A stretch of 64,000 nt of DNA from Xanthomonas nasturtii (GCF_001660815.1 NZ_LYMI01000018.1:1-64000), one strand, 5' to 3'. Positions 36,265 to 45,762 are shown, counted from the first letter of the stretch. Notes: generated from the sequence alone by a model not told the origin. Translations and numbers: made by a program.

Positions 36265-36840
36265 ATGATGCCACGCCTGATTCTTGCCTCCACGTCCGCC
36301 TATCGGCGCGAGCTGCTTGGCCGCCTGCGCCTGGCGTTCGACACTGCCCGGCCCGAGGTCGACGAGCAGGCGCAGCGGGGCGAGACCCCGAGCGTATTGG
36401 CAGGCCGTCTGGCCGCCGAAAAGGCTGCCGCGGTGGCGGCCCGCTTCCCCGAGGCCTGGGTGATCGGCTCGGATCAGGTCGCCGACCTGGACGGCCAGGC
36501 ATTGGGCAAGCCCGGCACCCTGGACCAGGCACGCGCGCAGCTCACCGCCATGTCAGGCCGGACCGTGCGCTTCCACACCGCCGTCAGCCTGATCGGCCCG
36601 GAACGCGCCCTGCACGCGCTGGATTTGACCGAGGTGCACGTGCGCGCACTGACGGCCGCCGAGATCGAGCGCTACCTGGACGCCGAACCGGCGCTGGATT
36701 GCGCCGGCAGCTTCAAATGCGAAGGCCTGGGCATCAGCCTGTTCGATGCGATCCACTCTAAGGACCCTACGGCCCTGGTCGGGCTGCCGCTGATCGCGCT
36801 GGCGGGGTTACTGCGCCAAGCGGGGTTTCAACTGCCCTGA
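36265..36840 (+). CDS. maf: Maf-like nucleotide pyrophosphatase (YceF type)
   Basis: A 191-residue Maf-family protein. LILASTSAYRRELLGRL is the typical N-terminus, followed by VIGSDQVADLDG and GSFKCEGLGISLFDAI. The YceF subgroup hydrolyses 7-methyl-GTP and related modified nucleotides, and the location next to yceD supports YceF rather than YhdE. It reads divergently from yceD. Confidence 0.92.
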   Translation: MMPRLILASTSAYRRELLGRLRLAFDTARPEVDEQAQRGETPSVLAGRLAAEKAAAVAARFPEAWVIGSDQVADLDGQALGKPGTLDQARAQLTAMSGRTVRFHTAVSLIGPERALHALDLTEVHVRALTAAEIERYLDAEPALDCAGSFKCEGLGISLFDAIHSKDPTALVGLPLIALAGLLRQAGFQLP

Positions 36841-36841
36841 G

Positions 36842-37292
36842 CTATCGCCTGGCCTCATGATCGAGCCTGCAGAACTGGTAGGGATACTCCCCCTGCCCGA
36901 TTTGCGAGGAAAGCCTGCGACAACGTGCCGGATCCAGCTTCACCCCATACGCAAGCAGCTGTTGTTGCGCCTGCTCCAATAGGCGGTGATCGGCAGCCAC
37001 GACTTCCCTCGCCTTGTGCTCGGGAACGCGCAACTGACACAGTCCGGGCCGGGATGCATCGAGTTCGGCACGCAATCCATGCGCCGTCAGCCAGCGCAAT
37101 TGGGGGCATTCCGGTCCAGCACTCCATCCCAGACGCCGCGCCCACCGATTCATCCGTTCCACGCGGGGGCTCTGCTTGTCCTGGGTCGCATTCCATAACG
37201 CATACAGCTGGGGCCGCTCGGCCACCAGCGCGCGCACGCGGGCGCGATAGGCATCCGACTCGGCAAGGTTGCTGGCCACACCGACATAACGT
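36842..37292 (-). pseudogene. C-terminal remnant of an unidentified gene fused by deletion
   Basis: In a frame different from the glycosyltransferase ahead of it, about 150 codons have coherent protein composition, from about ARYVGVASNLAESDAY to the stop at 36842. The segment includes ALWNATQDKQSPRVERMNRWARRLGW and two Cys pairs. It has no start of its own that fits; the upstream in-frame part is the out-of-frame shadow of the glycosyltransferase. I do not recognise the family. It looks like the C-terminal part of a membrane or glycan-related protein whose 5' part was lost together with the end of the glycosyltransferase. Confidence 0.55.
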
Positions 37293-38096
37293 GCCGCTGG
37301 TGTACGTCTCGAACAACGGAATCGCCAGCACCACCGACAGCTTGGCGCTGAGCACGAAGCCCACCGAAAAGAACAACAACGGCCGCTCGGCCTTGAACAA
37401 CTTTGCGATCGTGGTGAGGATGCGCCAGCCATCGCGCCAGGTGTTCAACTTGCTTTGCGAGCCTTCCGGACGCACACCATAGGCGGTTTCGACTTCGGCC
37501 ACCGGCATGCGCAGCTGCAAGGCATGCACGGCCAGCTCGGTTTCGGTCTCGAAGCCATGCGCGTGGGCGGCGAAGGATTTGACGTAGCGCCGCGAGAACA
37601 CCCGGTAGCCGGACAGCATGTCGTCGAAACTGCGGCCGAACAGCAAGCCCGCGCAGCGCGTCAGCAGCACGTTGCCCAACCGATGGCCGGGGCGATAGGC
37701 GGCCTGCTGTTGATCGCGCCGTGCACCGACCACCATGTCCAGGCGCTCGTCGATCAGCTTGCGCACCAACGCCGGCGCGGCAGTGGCATCGTAGGTGGCG
37801 TCGCCATCGACCAGCACATAGATGTCGGCCTCCACATCGGCAAATCCGCGCCGCACCACATTGCCCTTGCCCTGCAATGCCACGCGACACACCTGCGCAC
37901 CCGCAGCTGCGGCGATCGCTGCGGTGGCATCGCTGGAGTTGTTGTCCAGCACGTGGATCACTGCGCCCGGCAAAGCGGCAGCGAAGTCGCCGATCACATC
38001 GGCAACGGTCGCCGCTTCGTTATGGCACGGCACCAGCACGGCGATTCGAATCCCGGACGGATGTGCGGGACGTGCAACAGGCAAGGCATTGGTCAT
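37293..38096 (-). pseudogene. Truncated GT2 glycosyltransferase (polyprenyl-phosphate sugar transferase type)
   Basis: From ATG 38096 about 267 codons encode a GT2 domain: VLVPCHNEAATV, LDNNSSDAT, VLVDGDATYD (DxD) and the acceptor region GFETETELAVHAL. One C-terminal membrane segment follows (FFSVGFVLSAKLSVVLAIP). Homology-like sequence stops at LFETYTSG, where a second membrane segment is expected. The frame then continues as non-protein-like sequence to 36855. The break coincides with the point where another frame becomes coding, so a deletion has fused two genes out of frame. Its start overlaps the GT39 stop (ATGA). It may keep partial function because the catalytic domain is whole. Confidence 0.7.
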
Positions 38097-39946
38097 TGCA
38101 TGATCTGAGGTGCTGAAACGGTGACGGGTTGTTCCCACCAATCTTCCGCGCTGCCATCGTGGCCGTGCAGGCGCAATCCCAACCAATGCGTGCCGGGCGG
38201 CAGCGCGTGCGTGTCGAGGGTGGCGGTGAAGCCGACATTGGGGTGCTGCGGGTCGGTGGAAATCTTCCAGTACGGGCGTACGTCCATCGGGCTGCCGTAG
38301 CCGGCCTGTGCGACGGGGCGACCATCCAGCAGCAGCTCCACATGCGATAGCCCGACGCCGTCCTTGAAGGCCCAGCCGCGCACCTGCACCTTGCCGGAGA
38401 CGGCAACACCCGGTAGCGGCGTGTCGATCCAGGCCATCGCCGGGGTGACACACGGCCCGGGCGCGCGTTGCGCCGGCAGTGCGAACAGCAAAAAGCGCTG
38501 ATACCCGTGATCGGTGGACACCACCGTGGGCGGCGGCAATGGCCCGACCATGTCGCAGATGGCGTGATAGCGCTTGAGCAGGTCGCGATAACGCTGGTCA
38601 CTGGGCGACAGCACCAACAGGCGCGGCCCGGTGCCCGTACCGTCGCTGAGCAACCCCCACTGCTGCAGCTGCGCGCTGCGCCCGTGCCTGTCGTTCAAGT
38701 CGGCGCGCAGCACTTCGATCTTGGCCTCGTGCAACTGGAAGCCGAGCTCGGCGCCGACCTTGAAGTTCTCTGCCAGCACGCGCGTGCCCGGCGGCATCAG
38801 TGCCAGCTGACGTTTAACCGCACGTGCCAGGTCGTTCCAGCCGGCAAAATTACGCGGGTAATATTTTTCGCCGGCGGCATGCGCGCGGATCGACGGGACC
38901 GACACCGCCAGGTAGTAGCCATACGCGCCAAGCGTGCCAAGCAGCGCAATCAGCCACGCCGCGCGGCGCAGTGGATGCGGCCAGCGCATCAGGATCACCG
39001 GCACCGCCACCAGCAGTGCCAGATAGCCCGGCAACGGCCAATGGAAGCTGATCCGCTCGGCATCGCTGAAGAAGCCCAGCACGAAGATCGCTACGGTCGA
39101 AATGCCGCCCAGCAGGCCGAAATAGCGCCATTGCGCACGCGAACCGCCGCCGGCCCGCGTGCCGGCCAGGCCCACCTTGAGCATTGCCCAGGCCAGCAAC
39201 GGCGTCACCAGTACCGCCTGGATCAGCAGAAACCACAGACCGGTGATCTGAAAGCGCCACGGGTGCCGGTCGACCAACTGAAAGCGCAGGCCGGCTTCGT
39301 CATGGTCGGTGTTCCAGAACAGCAGCGGCAGCCAGCTCACCGCGCCCACGGTCAGCGCCATCCAGATGCGCGGGTCGCGCATCACCGCGCGCCCTTGCGG
39401 AATGCACAGCAGCGCGATGCAGCCCACGCCGATCACCCCGACAAAGCGGTAGTGGCTGAGCGCGCCGATGACAAGGCCAATCGCGAGCTCCAGCGCACTG
39501 GTGGCATCGACCTCGCGCAGCAAACGCGCGCCGGCGTCCATGCACAGCACCGCTGCCAGGGCCATCGGCACGTCGGGCACGGCCAGGATGCCGAGCGTGG
39601 CCGACAGCGGCATCAGCAAGGTCAGGCTGCCGGCCTGCCAGCCCAGCGTGGAGCCGAACCAGCGCGTGGCGATGTGCGCAACCAGCCACGGCAGCAGTGC
39701 GGCGATGGCCAGAAACGGCAGCCGCAAGGCCAGCAGATGATGCCCGCCCAGCTCCACGCCCAGCCGCGCCAGCCAGGCGGTCATGCCCGGCAGATCCGAA
39801 TAGGCCGCCGCCAGGTGCTGGCCTTCCTGCCAGTAGAACGCCTCGTCCACGAACAGCGGCAAGCGTGCCGCGATCAATAGCTTGACGGCCGTGGCCAGTG
39901 TCCACAGGATCACGAAGGTGCGATGTGCCCGTTGGTCCCCCTGCAT
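38093..39946 (-). CDS. GT39 (ArnT/PMT-like) membrane glycosyltransferase
   Basis: About 617 residues. The N-terminal ArnT-like domain has the acidic motif FVDEAFYWQEGQHLAAAY just after the first membrane segment, and about ten more hydrophobic segments up to residue 360. These enzymes move a sugar from a polyprenyl phosphate carrier to an envelope acceptor in the periplasm. The C-terminal 110 residues (from about 500) form a soluble beta-rich extension (VSGKVQVRGWAFKDGVGLSHVELLLDG) seen in some family members. The ATG at 39946 has CAGGG upstream. The overlapping GT2 gene would supply the carrier-linked sugar. Confidence 0.85.
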   Translation of the reverse strand: MQGDQRAHRTFVILWTLATAVKLLIAARLPLFVDEAFYWQEGQHLAAAYSDLPGMTAWLARLGVELGGHHLLALRLPFLAIAALLPWLVAHIATRWFGSTLGWQAGSLTLLMPLSATLGILAVPDVPMALAAVLCMDAGARLLREVDATSALELAIGLVIGALSHYRFVGVIGVGCIALLCIPQGRAVMRDPRIWMALTVGAVSWLPLLFWNTDHDEAGLRFQLVDRHPWRFQITGLWFLLIQAVLVTPLLAWAMLKVGLAGTRAGGGSRAQWRYFGLLGGISTVAIFVLGFFSDAERISFHWPLPGYLALLVAVPVILMRWPHPLRRAAWLIALLGTLGAYGYYLAVSVPSIRAHAAGEKYYPRNFAGWNDLARAVKRQLALMPPGTRVLAENFKVGAELGFQLHEAKIEVLRADLNDRHGRSAQLQQWGLLSDGTGTGPRLLVLSPSDQRYRDLLKRYHAICDMVGPLPPPTVVSTDHGYQRFLLFALPAQRAPGPCVTPAMAWIDTPLPGVAVSGKVQVRGWAFKDGVGLSHVELLLDGRPVAQAGYGSPMDVRPYWKISTDPQHPNVGFTATLDTHALPPGTHWLGLRLHGHDGSAEDWWEQPVTVSAPQIMQ

Positions 39947-39982
39947 TGCCCTGTGCACTCTTCTTTCACCTACGGAATTGTG

Positions 39983-40936
39983 ATGTCGACACCGCTGCGT
40001 TCCACGGAAATGCTAACCGATGCGCTGCGCCAATCGCTGCGGCGCGCGCAAGACCAGGTCAATTCGCTGCTGCTGGGCAAGGCGCAGGAAGTGCGGCTGG
40101 CGTTCGTGGCGCTGCTGTCCGGTGGACATCTGTTGATCGAGGACCTGCCCGGCCTGGGCAAGACCACCCTCGCCCATGCGATGGCCTCCAGCCTGGGGCT
40201 GGGCTTCCAGCGCGTGCAGTTCACCTCCGACCTGCTGCCGGCCGATGTGCTGGGCGTGTCGGTGTACGACGCCGCCTCGCGCCAGTTTCAGTTTCATCCC
40301 GGTCCGGTGTTCACCAACGTGCTGCTGGCCGATGAGATCAATCGCGCGCCGCCACGCACGCAAAGCTCGCTGCTGGAGGCCATGGCCGAACAACAGGTGA
40401 CACTGGACGGCGTGACGCATGCGTTGCCGGAACCATTCTTCGTGATCGCCACGCAGAACCCGGTCGATCTGTCCGGCACCTTCCCGCTGCCGGATTCGCA
40501 GCTGGACCGCTTCCTGCTGCGGCTGAGCCTGGGCTACCCCAGCGCCGATGCCGAGCGCGCGCTGCTGTCCGGGGTGGATCGGCGCGAGCTGATCGCCCAG
40601 GCCGCCCCGCAACTCAGCGACGCCGATGTGGTGGCGTTGCGTGCGGTGGTCAACCAGATCCATACCAGCGATGCGCTGATCGGTTACGTGCAGGCTTTGC
40701 TGCTGCGCAGCCGCCAGCATGCCGGAGTGCGCGTGGGCCTGTCGCCGCGTGCCGGCATAGCGCTGCTGCGTGCGGCCAAGGCCTACGCGCTGCTGCTCGG
40801 GCGCGAGCATGTGCTGCCGGAAGACGTGCAGGCACTGTTCGTGGCGGTGGCCGGGCACCGGCTGGTGCCGGAAGCCGAATCCTCGTCCGGGCCGGCACTG
40901 GCCAAGGCGCTGCTGCACAGCGTGCCGGTGGACTGA
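39983..40936 (+). CDS. MoxR-type AAA+ ATPase
   Basis: About 317 residues, starting MSTPLRSTEMLTDALRQS. Walker A is DLPGLGKTTLA and Walker B LLADEINRAPPRTQSSLLEAM, with IATQNPVDLSGTFPLP and a C-terminal lid. MoxR ATPases act as chaperones for metal- or envelope-related protein complexes. The following DUF58 and transglutaminase genes form the standard MoxR-DUF58-TgpA cassette. It is divergent from the GT39 gene across about 36 bases. Confidence 0.92.
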   Translation: MSTPLRSTEMLTDALRQSLRRAQDQVNSLLLGKAQEVRLAFVALLSGGHLLIEDLPGLGKTTLAHAMASSLGLGFQRVQFTSDLLPADVLGVSVYDAASRQFQFHPGPVFTNVLLADEINRAPPRTQSSLLEAMAEQQVTLDGVTHALPEPFFVIATQNPVDLSGTFPLPDSQLDRFLLRLSLGYPSADAERALLSGVDRRELIAQAAPQLSDADVVALRAVVNQIHTSDALIGYVQALLLRSRQHAGVRVGLSPRAGIALLRAAKAYALLLGREHVLPEDVQALFVAVAGHRLVPEAESSSGPALAKALLHSVPVD

Positions 40937-40941
40937 CCCAG

Positions 40942-41898
40942 GTGCGTGCGCACGTGCGCGGCATCGGCCGCCGACTCAGCCTGCTGGCGCGCCCGCGGGG
41001 CGCGGAAGGCCTGCCGATCGTGCTGGATCGCCGGCGTATCTATGTGCTGCCGACCCGCTTCGGGTTGTTCGTCACTGCGCTGCTGCTGGCGATGCTGCTG
41101 GGCGCGCTGAACTACAACAACAACCCGGCGCTGCTGCTCGCGCTGCTGCTGGCCACCGCCGGCATCGCCAGCAGCATCATGGCGCACCTGCAACTGTCGG
41201 CGCTGCGTATCGAAGCGGTCTCGGCCGAGCCGGTGCTAGCCGGCGAACCGCTGCGCATGCGGGTGTCGTTGGCACGCCGCGATACCCGCGTGCGACGCGG
41301 TTTGCGCCTGGATCATCTGGAGAGCAGCGGGTTCTGTTCGCTGATCGAGCACGACATGGCCGACGTCGACCTGCTGGTGCCGACCGAGCGCCGCGGCTGG
41401 CAGGACATCGAACGCATCCGCCTGTCCAGCACCCAACCGTTGGGGCTGGTGCGCGCCTGGTCGTGGGTGTGGCCGGAAACGCCATTACTGGCCTATCCCA
41501 AACCCGAAGAACAGGGGCCGTTGCTGCCGGAGGGCACCGGTTCGCCCAACCAGACCCGCCTGCATGCACAAGGCGAAGAACTGCATCAGCTGCGCCCCTA
41601 CCGCGCCGGCGATGCACCACGCACCATTTCCTGGAAGCATTCGGCGCGTCGCGACACCTTGCTGGTGCGCGAATACGAGCAGCCGCTGGGCATCGAAGTC
41701 ACGCTGGACTGGCGCACGCTCAACACCCTGCCGTACGAGCGCCGCATCGCGCGGCTGGCGCGCTGGGTCAACCTGGCCGAGCGCGACGGGCGCCGCTATC
41801 GCCTGCTGCTGCCGGGCCAGCCGCCCCTGGGCCCCGCGCAAGGGCCTTCGCACCATCACTTGTGTCTGCGCGCCCTGGCCCTGCTTCCTCATGACTGA
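40942..41898 (+). CDS. DUF58 domain protein with two membrane segments
   Basis: A 318-residue protein with two hydrophobic segments near residues 38-80 and a C-terminal DUF58/vWA-like domain (RLHAQGEELHQLRPYRAGDAPRTISWKHSARRD). It begins five bases after the MoxR stop and overlaps the transglutaminase start by eight bases, so the three products are probably partners. Its precise role is unknown. Confidence 0.87.
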   Translation: MRAHVRGIGRRLSLLARPRGAEGLPIVLDRRRIYVLPTRFGLFVTALLLAMLLGALNYNNNPALLLALLLATAGIASSIMAHLQLSALRIEAVSAEPVLAGEPLRMRVSLARRDTRVRRGLRLDHLESSGFCSLIEHDMADVDLLVPTERRGWQDIERIRLSSTQPLGLVRAWSWVWPETPLLAYPKPEEQGPLLPEGTGSPNQTRLHAQGEELHQLRPYRAGDAPRTISWKHSARRDTLLVREYEQPLGIEVTLDWRTLNTLPYERRIARLARWVNLAERDGRRYRLLLPGQPPLGPAQGPSHHHLCLRALALLPHD

Positions 41899-43843
41899 GC
41901 CCCCCCTCTCAATCAGCCAGGCCAGCCGCGGCTGGGTGCTGGCCACCAGCTGGCTGGCATTGACGCCGCTGCTGCTGCAACTGCCCGGCCTGCTTGCCGC
42001 CACCGTGGCCGTGGCCGCGGTGCTGGTCGGTGTGCTGAGCTGGCGCGGCACCTTGATGGCGCCGGTGCGGCTATTGCTGGTGATCGCGATGCTGGCGGCG
42101 GTGTACTGGCAGATCGGCATGCGCTTCGGCCGCGACACCGGCTGCGCGGTGCTGGCATCGATGCTGGCGATCAAGGCGTCCGAGCTGCGCACCCTGCGCG
42201 ATGCGCGCAGCTTGCTCGGCTTTGCGTTGTTCGCGCCGTTTGCGGCGTTTCTGCTCGACCAGGGGCCGGCCACCATGGGCCTGGCGCTGCTGGCGGTGGT
42301 GAGCGCCTTGCTGAGCATGCAGCGGCTGGCCGACGAAGAGCACCGCACCGCCACGCCGGCATTGCGCCTGCAATTGCGCGGCATCGGCAAGCTGGTCGCC
42401 ATCGGCGTGCCGCTGGCCCTGACCACGTTCTGGCTGCTGCCGCGCCTGAGTTCACCGCTATGGGGCGTGCCCGAACGCGCGCTGTCGCGTCCCGGGCTGT
42501 CGGACAACATGTCGCCGGGCGAATGGATCGACCTGATGGCCGACGACAGCCCGGCGCTGCGCGTGCAGTTCACCGGCAAGGCGCCTCCGCCGCAGCAACG
42601 CTACTGGCGCGGGCCGGTGATGTGGGATTTCGACGGCCGCACCTGGCAGCGCGCGCGCTGGACCGGCCGCGGCCAGCCCGCCTCGGTCACGGCCGGGCCA
42701 CAAACCTATCGCTATCGCCTGGATTACGAGCCCACCGATCGCCGCCAACTGGTGTCGCTGGACCTGCCCACCCAAGCGGTGGCCAACGCCGAGTTGTCGC
42801 CCGATTACGAGCTGTTCGCGCAGCGCCCATTGAGCGCGTTGACGCGTTGGGAGCTGCAATCGGCGCCACCCACCCGCTTCGATACCAACCTGCCCGATCA
42901 GTTGCGCGAACGCGCGCTCGCCCTGCCGCCCGGCTTCAACCCGCGTACGCTCACGTTGGCACGGCAGTGGCGTGCGGAGGCCGGCAACAACGACGATGCC
43001 GTGGTGCAGCGCGCGCTGGAGTGGATCACCCGCGAATTCGCCTACACGCTGGACACGCCGCTGCTCGGCCGCAACAGCGTCGACGAATTCCTGTTCCAGC
43101 AGAAGGCCGGTTTCTGCGAACACTTCAGCTCCTCGTTCGTGGTGCTGATGCGCGCGGCCGGCATCCCGGCACGCGTGGTCACCGGCTATGCCGGCGGCTC
43201 ATACAACGGGCTGGGCAACTACTGGGTGGTGCGGCGCATGGATGCGCATGCCTGGGCCGAGGTCTGGCTGGCCAGGCGTGGCTGGGTGCGCGTGGATCCC
43301 ACCGCCGCAGTGGCGCCGGAGCGCATTTACGACACCCTGGAAGATCGCCTGCAAACCGGTGGCGGCAACAACTTCGCCCAGCTCGGCACCTGGGCCGGCC
43401 TGGCCCAGGTCGGCGACTGGCTCCGTCGCGGCTGGAACGACATGGTGCTGTCCTTCGATGCCGACCGCCAGCAACGGCTGCTGCAACCATTCGGCATCGA
43501 TCGCCTGGACACCTCCCAGCTGGCGGCGATCTTCGGCCTGTTCGCGATCAGTGCGTTGGCCTGGATGGGCTGGCTGCTGGCGCGCGGCGAACGTGAGCGC
43601 GACCCGCTGTTGCGCGCCTGGCACCAGCTGAGCCGCCGCTACCGCAAGCTCGGCCTTGCCCGCGAACCGCATGAACCGGCCATCGCCTGGGCGCAACGTG
43701 TCGCCCGCTCACACCCGAATACGGCATTGTTGGCGCTCAGCCAACGTTTCGCTGCCGCGCGATACGCTGGCGCTGATTCGGACAGCGCCACTCTCTTGAA
43801 AGACTTGCTGCAGCATCGCCCGCGAACCGGAGCTTCCTCATGA
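41891..43843 (+). CDS. Membrane-bound transglutaminase (TgpA-like)
   Basis: A protein of 650 residues. It has an N-terminal set of five or six membrane segments (about 15-190), a periplasmic transglutaminase core and a last membrane segment near 550. A C-terminal DUF4129-like tail follows. The catalytic triad is visible: Cys in QKAGFCEHFSSSFVVLMRAAG, His in DAHAWAEVWL and Asp in RVDPTAAV. TgpA is an essential protein of unknown substrate in Pseudomonas. The ATG at 41891 overlaps the DUF58 stop. Confidence 0.9.
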   Translation: MTEPPLSISQASRGWVLATSWLALTPLLLQLPGLLAATVAVAAVLVGVLSWRGTLMAPVRLLLVIAMLAAVYWQIGMRFGRDTGCAVLASMLAIKASELRTLRDARSLLGFALFAPFAAFLLDQGPATMGLALLAVVSALLSMQRLADEEHRTATPALRLQLRGIGKLVAIGVPLALTTFWLLPRLSSPLWGVPERALSRPGLSDNMSPGEWIDLMADDSPALRVQFTGKAPPPQQRYWRGPVMWDFDGRTWQRARWTGRGQPASVTAGPQTYRYRLDYEPTDRRQLVSLDLPTQAVANAELSPDYELFAQRPLSALTRWELQSAPPTRFDTNLPDQLRERALALPPGFNPRTLTLARQWRAEAGNNDDAVVQRALEWITREFAYTLDTPLLGRNSVDEFLFQQKAGFCEHFSSSFVVLMRAAGIPARVVTGYAGGSYNGLGNYWVVRRMDAHAWAEVWLARRGWVRVDPTAAVAPERIYDTLEDRLQTGGGNNFAQLGTWAGLAQVGDWLRRGWNDMVLSFDADRQQRLLQPFGIDRLDTSQLAAIFGLFAISALAWMGWLLARGERERDPLLRAWHQLSRRYRKLGLAREPHEPAIAWAQRVARSHPNTALLALSQRFAAARYAGADSDSATLLKDLLQHRPRTGASS

Positions 43844-44373
43844 GTACCCGTTTTCTTGTTCCTCTTATCGCTGTGCTCGGGCTCGCAGCCTGTGCCACCG
43901 CGCCCAAGCCGCTGCAGGGCCAGTTCCCCACGGTCAGTCCGAGCGATTCCACCGCCAGCGCCCAGGTCGGCACCTCCGTGCGCTGGGGCGGCAAGATCAT
44001 CCAGACCACACCTAGCCAGGGCCAGACCTGCTTCGAGCTGATTTCGCGCCCACTCAATGCCAGTGGGCGCCCGGACCGTAACGCCGTGGACGCCAGCGAC
44101 GGCCGCTTCCTGGCCTGCCGCTCGGGCTTCTACGATCCGGCGGTGTTCGAGCCAGGCCGCGAAGTCACCTTCATCGGCAAGATCGAAGGCTACGAAACCA
44201 CCAAGATCGGCGAGTACGACTACAAGCTGCCCAAGGTGAATGCCGACGTGGTCTACCTGTGGCCAGTCGTGCGCGACGTGGACGTGGTGCCAGCCTATCC
44301 GTACGGCCCGTGGGGCGACCCGTGGGGCCCGCGCTGGGGCGGTGGTTGGGGCTGGGGCCGCGGCTGGTGGTAA
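43840..44373 (+). CDS. Slp-family outer-membrane lipoprotein with Gly/Trp/Pro tail
   Basis: A 177-residue protein with lipobox LGLAAC (Cys18), so it is lipidated. The middle carries the Slp-family domain (VRWGGKIIQTTP, CFELISRPLNASGRP, FLACRSGFYDPAVFEPGREVTFIGKI). The tail is unusual: the last 26 residues are mostly Gly, Trp, Pro and Arg (PYGPWGDPWGPRWGGGWGWGRGWW). The start codon overlaps the stop of the transglutaminase (ATGA). Slp proteins are envelope lipoproteins linked to starvation or acid stress in E. coli. Confidence 0.88.
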   Translation: MSTRFLVPLIAVLGLAACATAPKPLQGQFPTVSPSDSTASAQVGTSVRWGGKIIQTTPSQGQTCFELISRPLNASGRPDRNAVDASDGRFLACRSGFYDPAVFEPGREVTFIGKIEGYETTKIGEYDYKLPKVNADVVYLWPVVRDVDVVPAYPYGPWGDPWGPRWGGGWGWGRGWW

Positions 44374-44401
44374 TGCGCCGCTGATCCATGCGTTATCCCG
44401 C

Positions 44402-44436
44402 AAAAACGCCGCTCGCAGGGAGCGGCGTTTTTGTTT
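44402..44436 (+). terminator. Rho-independent terminator after the moxR-slp operon
   Basis: AAAAACGCCGCTC (loop GCAGG) GAGCGGCGTTTTTG. Arms are at about 44407-44414 and 44420-44427 with T-runs after. It ends the MoxR-DUF58-transglutaminase-Slp transcript. Confidence 0.92.
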
Positions 44437-44617
44437 GCGCGTCGGCAGTTGCAGCTAGAGCATGGCGCCATTGGAGTGCGCAGTACGCATGAGTGCCTGA
44501 CACCGTGCGTCGTCGCCAGGTCACAGCAAAGCTGGCGATTGGCCATGCGCAAGCGTCACCTGCCCGGGCCGCCAGAGCGCCGGTTCGGTCACGCCGGTGG
44601 CAGAGCGAGCAACTCCA

Positions 44618-44968
44618 TCACGGCGTGCCGAAACGACCCAACGGCGCACCGGCCAGCAGATGCAGATGGAGATGGAACACGGTCTGGCCAGCATGCTCGC
44701 GGCAATTCATCACGATGCGGTAGCCGTCCTGCGCCAGTCCCTGCGCGCGCGCGTAGGCTGCCGCCGCAATGGCCAGCTTGCCGACCAGCAGCGCCTGCTC
44801 CGGCGGCACATCGTCCAGGGTGGGAATGGCGTGCTGCTTGGGAATGAAGAGCACATGCACCGGCGCCTGCGGCGCGATGTCTTCGAAGCCCAGCACCTCG
44901 TCGTCTTCATAAACGATGGTGGCCGGGATTTCGCGACGAATGATTTTGCCGAAGATGGTGTCGGTCAT
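44618..44968 (-). CDS. hinT: HIT-family nucleotide-binding protein (HinT)
   Basis: A 116-residue HIT protein, probably a purine nucleoside phosphoramidase. It has IFGKIIRREIPATIVYED at the N-terminus and the histidine triad FHLHLHLLAG near the end. The start ATG 44968 is immediately downstream of an intergenic repeat in the recR-hinT gap. Confidence 0.95.
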   Translation of the reverse strand: MTDTIFGKIIRREIPATIVYEDDEVLGFEDIAPQAPVHVLFIPKQHAIPTLDDVPPEQALLVGKLAIAAAAYARAQGLAQDGYRIVMNCREHAGQTVFHLHLHLLAGAPLGRFGTP

Positions 44969-44969
44969 A

Positions 44970-45062
44970 GACGGGATTGGGGAGTTGGGATTCGGGATTG
45001 GCCAAAGCTTACCGCGCGCGCCGACCAGCTTTTGCGAATCCCCAATCCCGACTTCCCAATCC
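44970..45062. repeat. Inverted pair of GGGATT-type repeats between recR and hinT
   Basis: The gap contains GGGATTGGGGAGTTGGGATTCGGGATTGG near 44973-45001 and the opposite-sense AATCCCCAATCCCGACTTCCCAATCCC near 45036-45062. This is a Xanthomonas-type intergenic repeat that can form a hairpin. The same family is seen at about 45664-45760, 18273-18370 and 21001-21049. Confidence 0.65.
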
Positions 45063-45068
45063 CAGCCC

Positions 45069-45662
45069 TCAAAGCACCTCACTGCGGGTGCCGAAGGCGT
45101 GCGACAGGGTGCCGCGGTCCACATATTCAAGTTCGCCGCCCAGCGGCATGCCCTGCGCGAGCCGGCTCGGGCGCACCGCATGCTGGCGGGCAAGCTGCGC
45201 CAGGTAATGGGCGGTCGCCTCGCCTTCCACGGTGGCGTTGGTGGCGATGATCATTTCGGTCACTTCCCCAGCAGCCAGGCGCTCACCGAGCCGGTCCAGC
45301 CCCAGCTCGCGCGGGCCGATGCCATCCAGCGGCGACAGGCGCCCCTGCAGGATGAAATACAGGCCGCGGTAGCCGGTGGCATGCTCGATCGCCAGACGAT
45401 CGGCCGGCGACTCGACCACGCACAGCTGCTGCCGGTCGCGGCTGCTGCTGGCGCAGATGGTGCAGATTTCCGACTCGGTGAAATCGCGGCATTGCACGCA
45501 ATGCCCGACCTTTTCCACCGCATTGGCCAGCGTCGTGGCCAGGCGCCGCCCACCCTCGCGCTCGCGCTCGAGCACGTGATAAGCCATGCGCTGGGCAGAC
45601 TTCTGGCCCACCCCGGGCAACACCCGGAAGGCCTCGATCAGTTGTTCGAGCAGAGTGGACAT
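45069..45662 (-). CDS. recR: Recombination protein RecR
   Basis: A 197-residue RecFOR-pathway protein. It has the HhH segment [15 protein letters not shown], a four-Cys zinc finger (CVQC...CTIC) and a TOPRIM domain ([40 protein letters not shown]). It follows ybaB in the conserved dnaX-ybaB-recR order. An intergenic repeat lies on each side. Confidence 0.97.
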   Translation of the reverse strand: MSTLLEQLIEAFRVLPGVGQKSAQRMAYHVLEREREGGRRLATTLANAVEKVGHCVQCRDFTESEICTICASSSRDRQQLCVVESPADRLAIEHATGYRGLYFILQGRLSPLDGIGPRELGLDRLGERLAAGEVTEMIIATNATVEGEATAHYLAQLARQHAVRPSRLAQGMPLGGELEYVDRGTLSHAFGTRSEVL

Positions 45663-45663
45663 T

Positions 45664-45760
45664 GGGTGGCCGGGATTGGGAATTGGAGATTCGGGATTCG
45701 CAACTGCAGAAGCAAATCTCGCTTCCAGCGAATCCCCAATCCCGGCTCCCGAATCCCTTC
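45664..45760. repeat. Inverted pair of GGGATT-type repeats between ybaB and recR
   Basis: GGGATTGGGAATTGGAGATTCGGGATTCG near 45673-45701 and the opposite-sense GAATCCCCAATCCCGGCTCCCGAATCCC near 45730-45757 form a large hairpin candidate. The two copies flanking recR, with the same polarity, make recR look like an insertion between repeat units. Confidence 0.65.
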
Positions 45761-45762
45761 GA

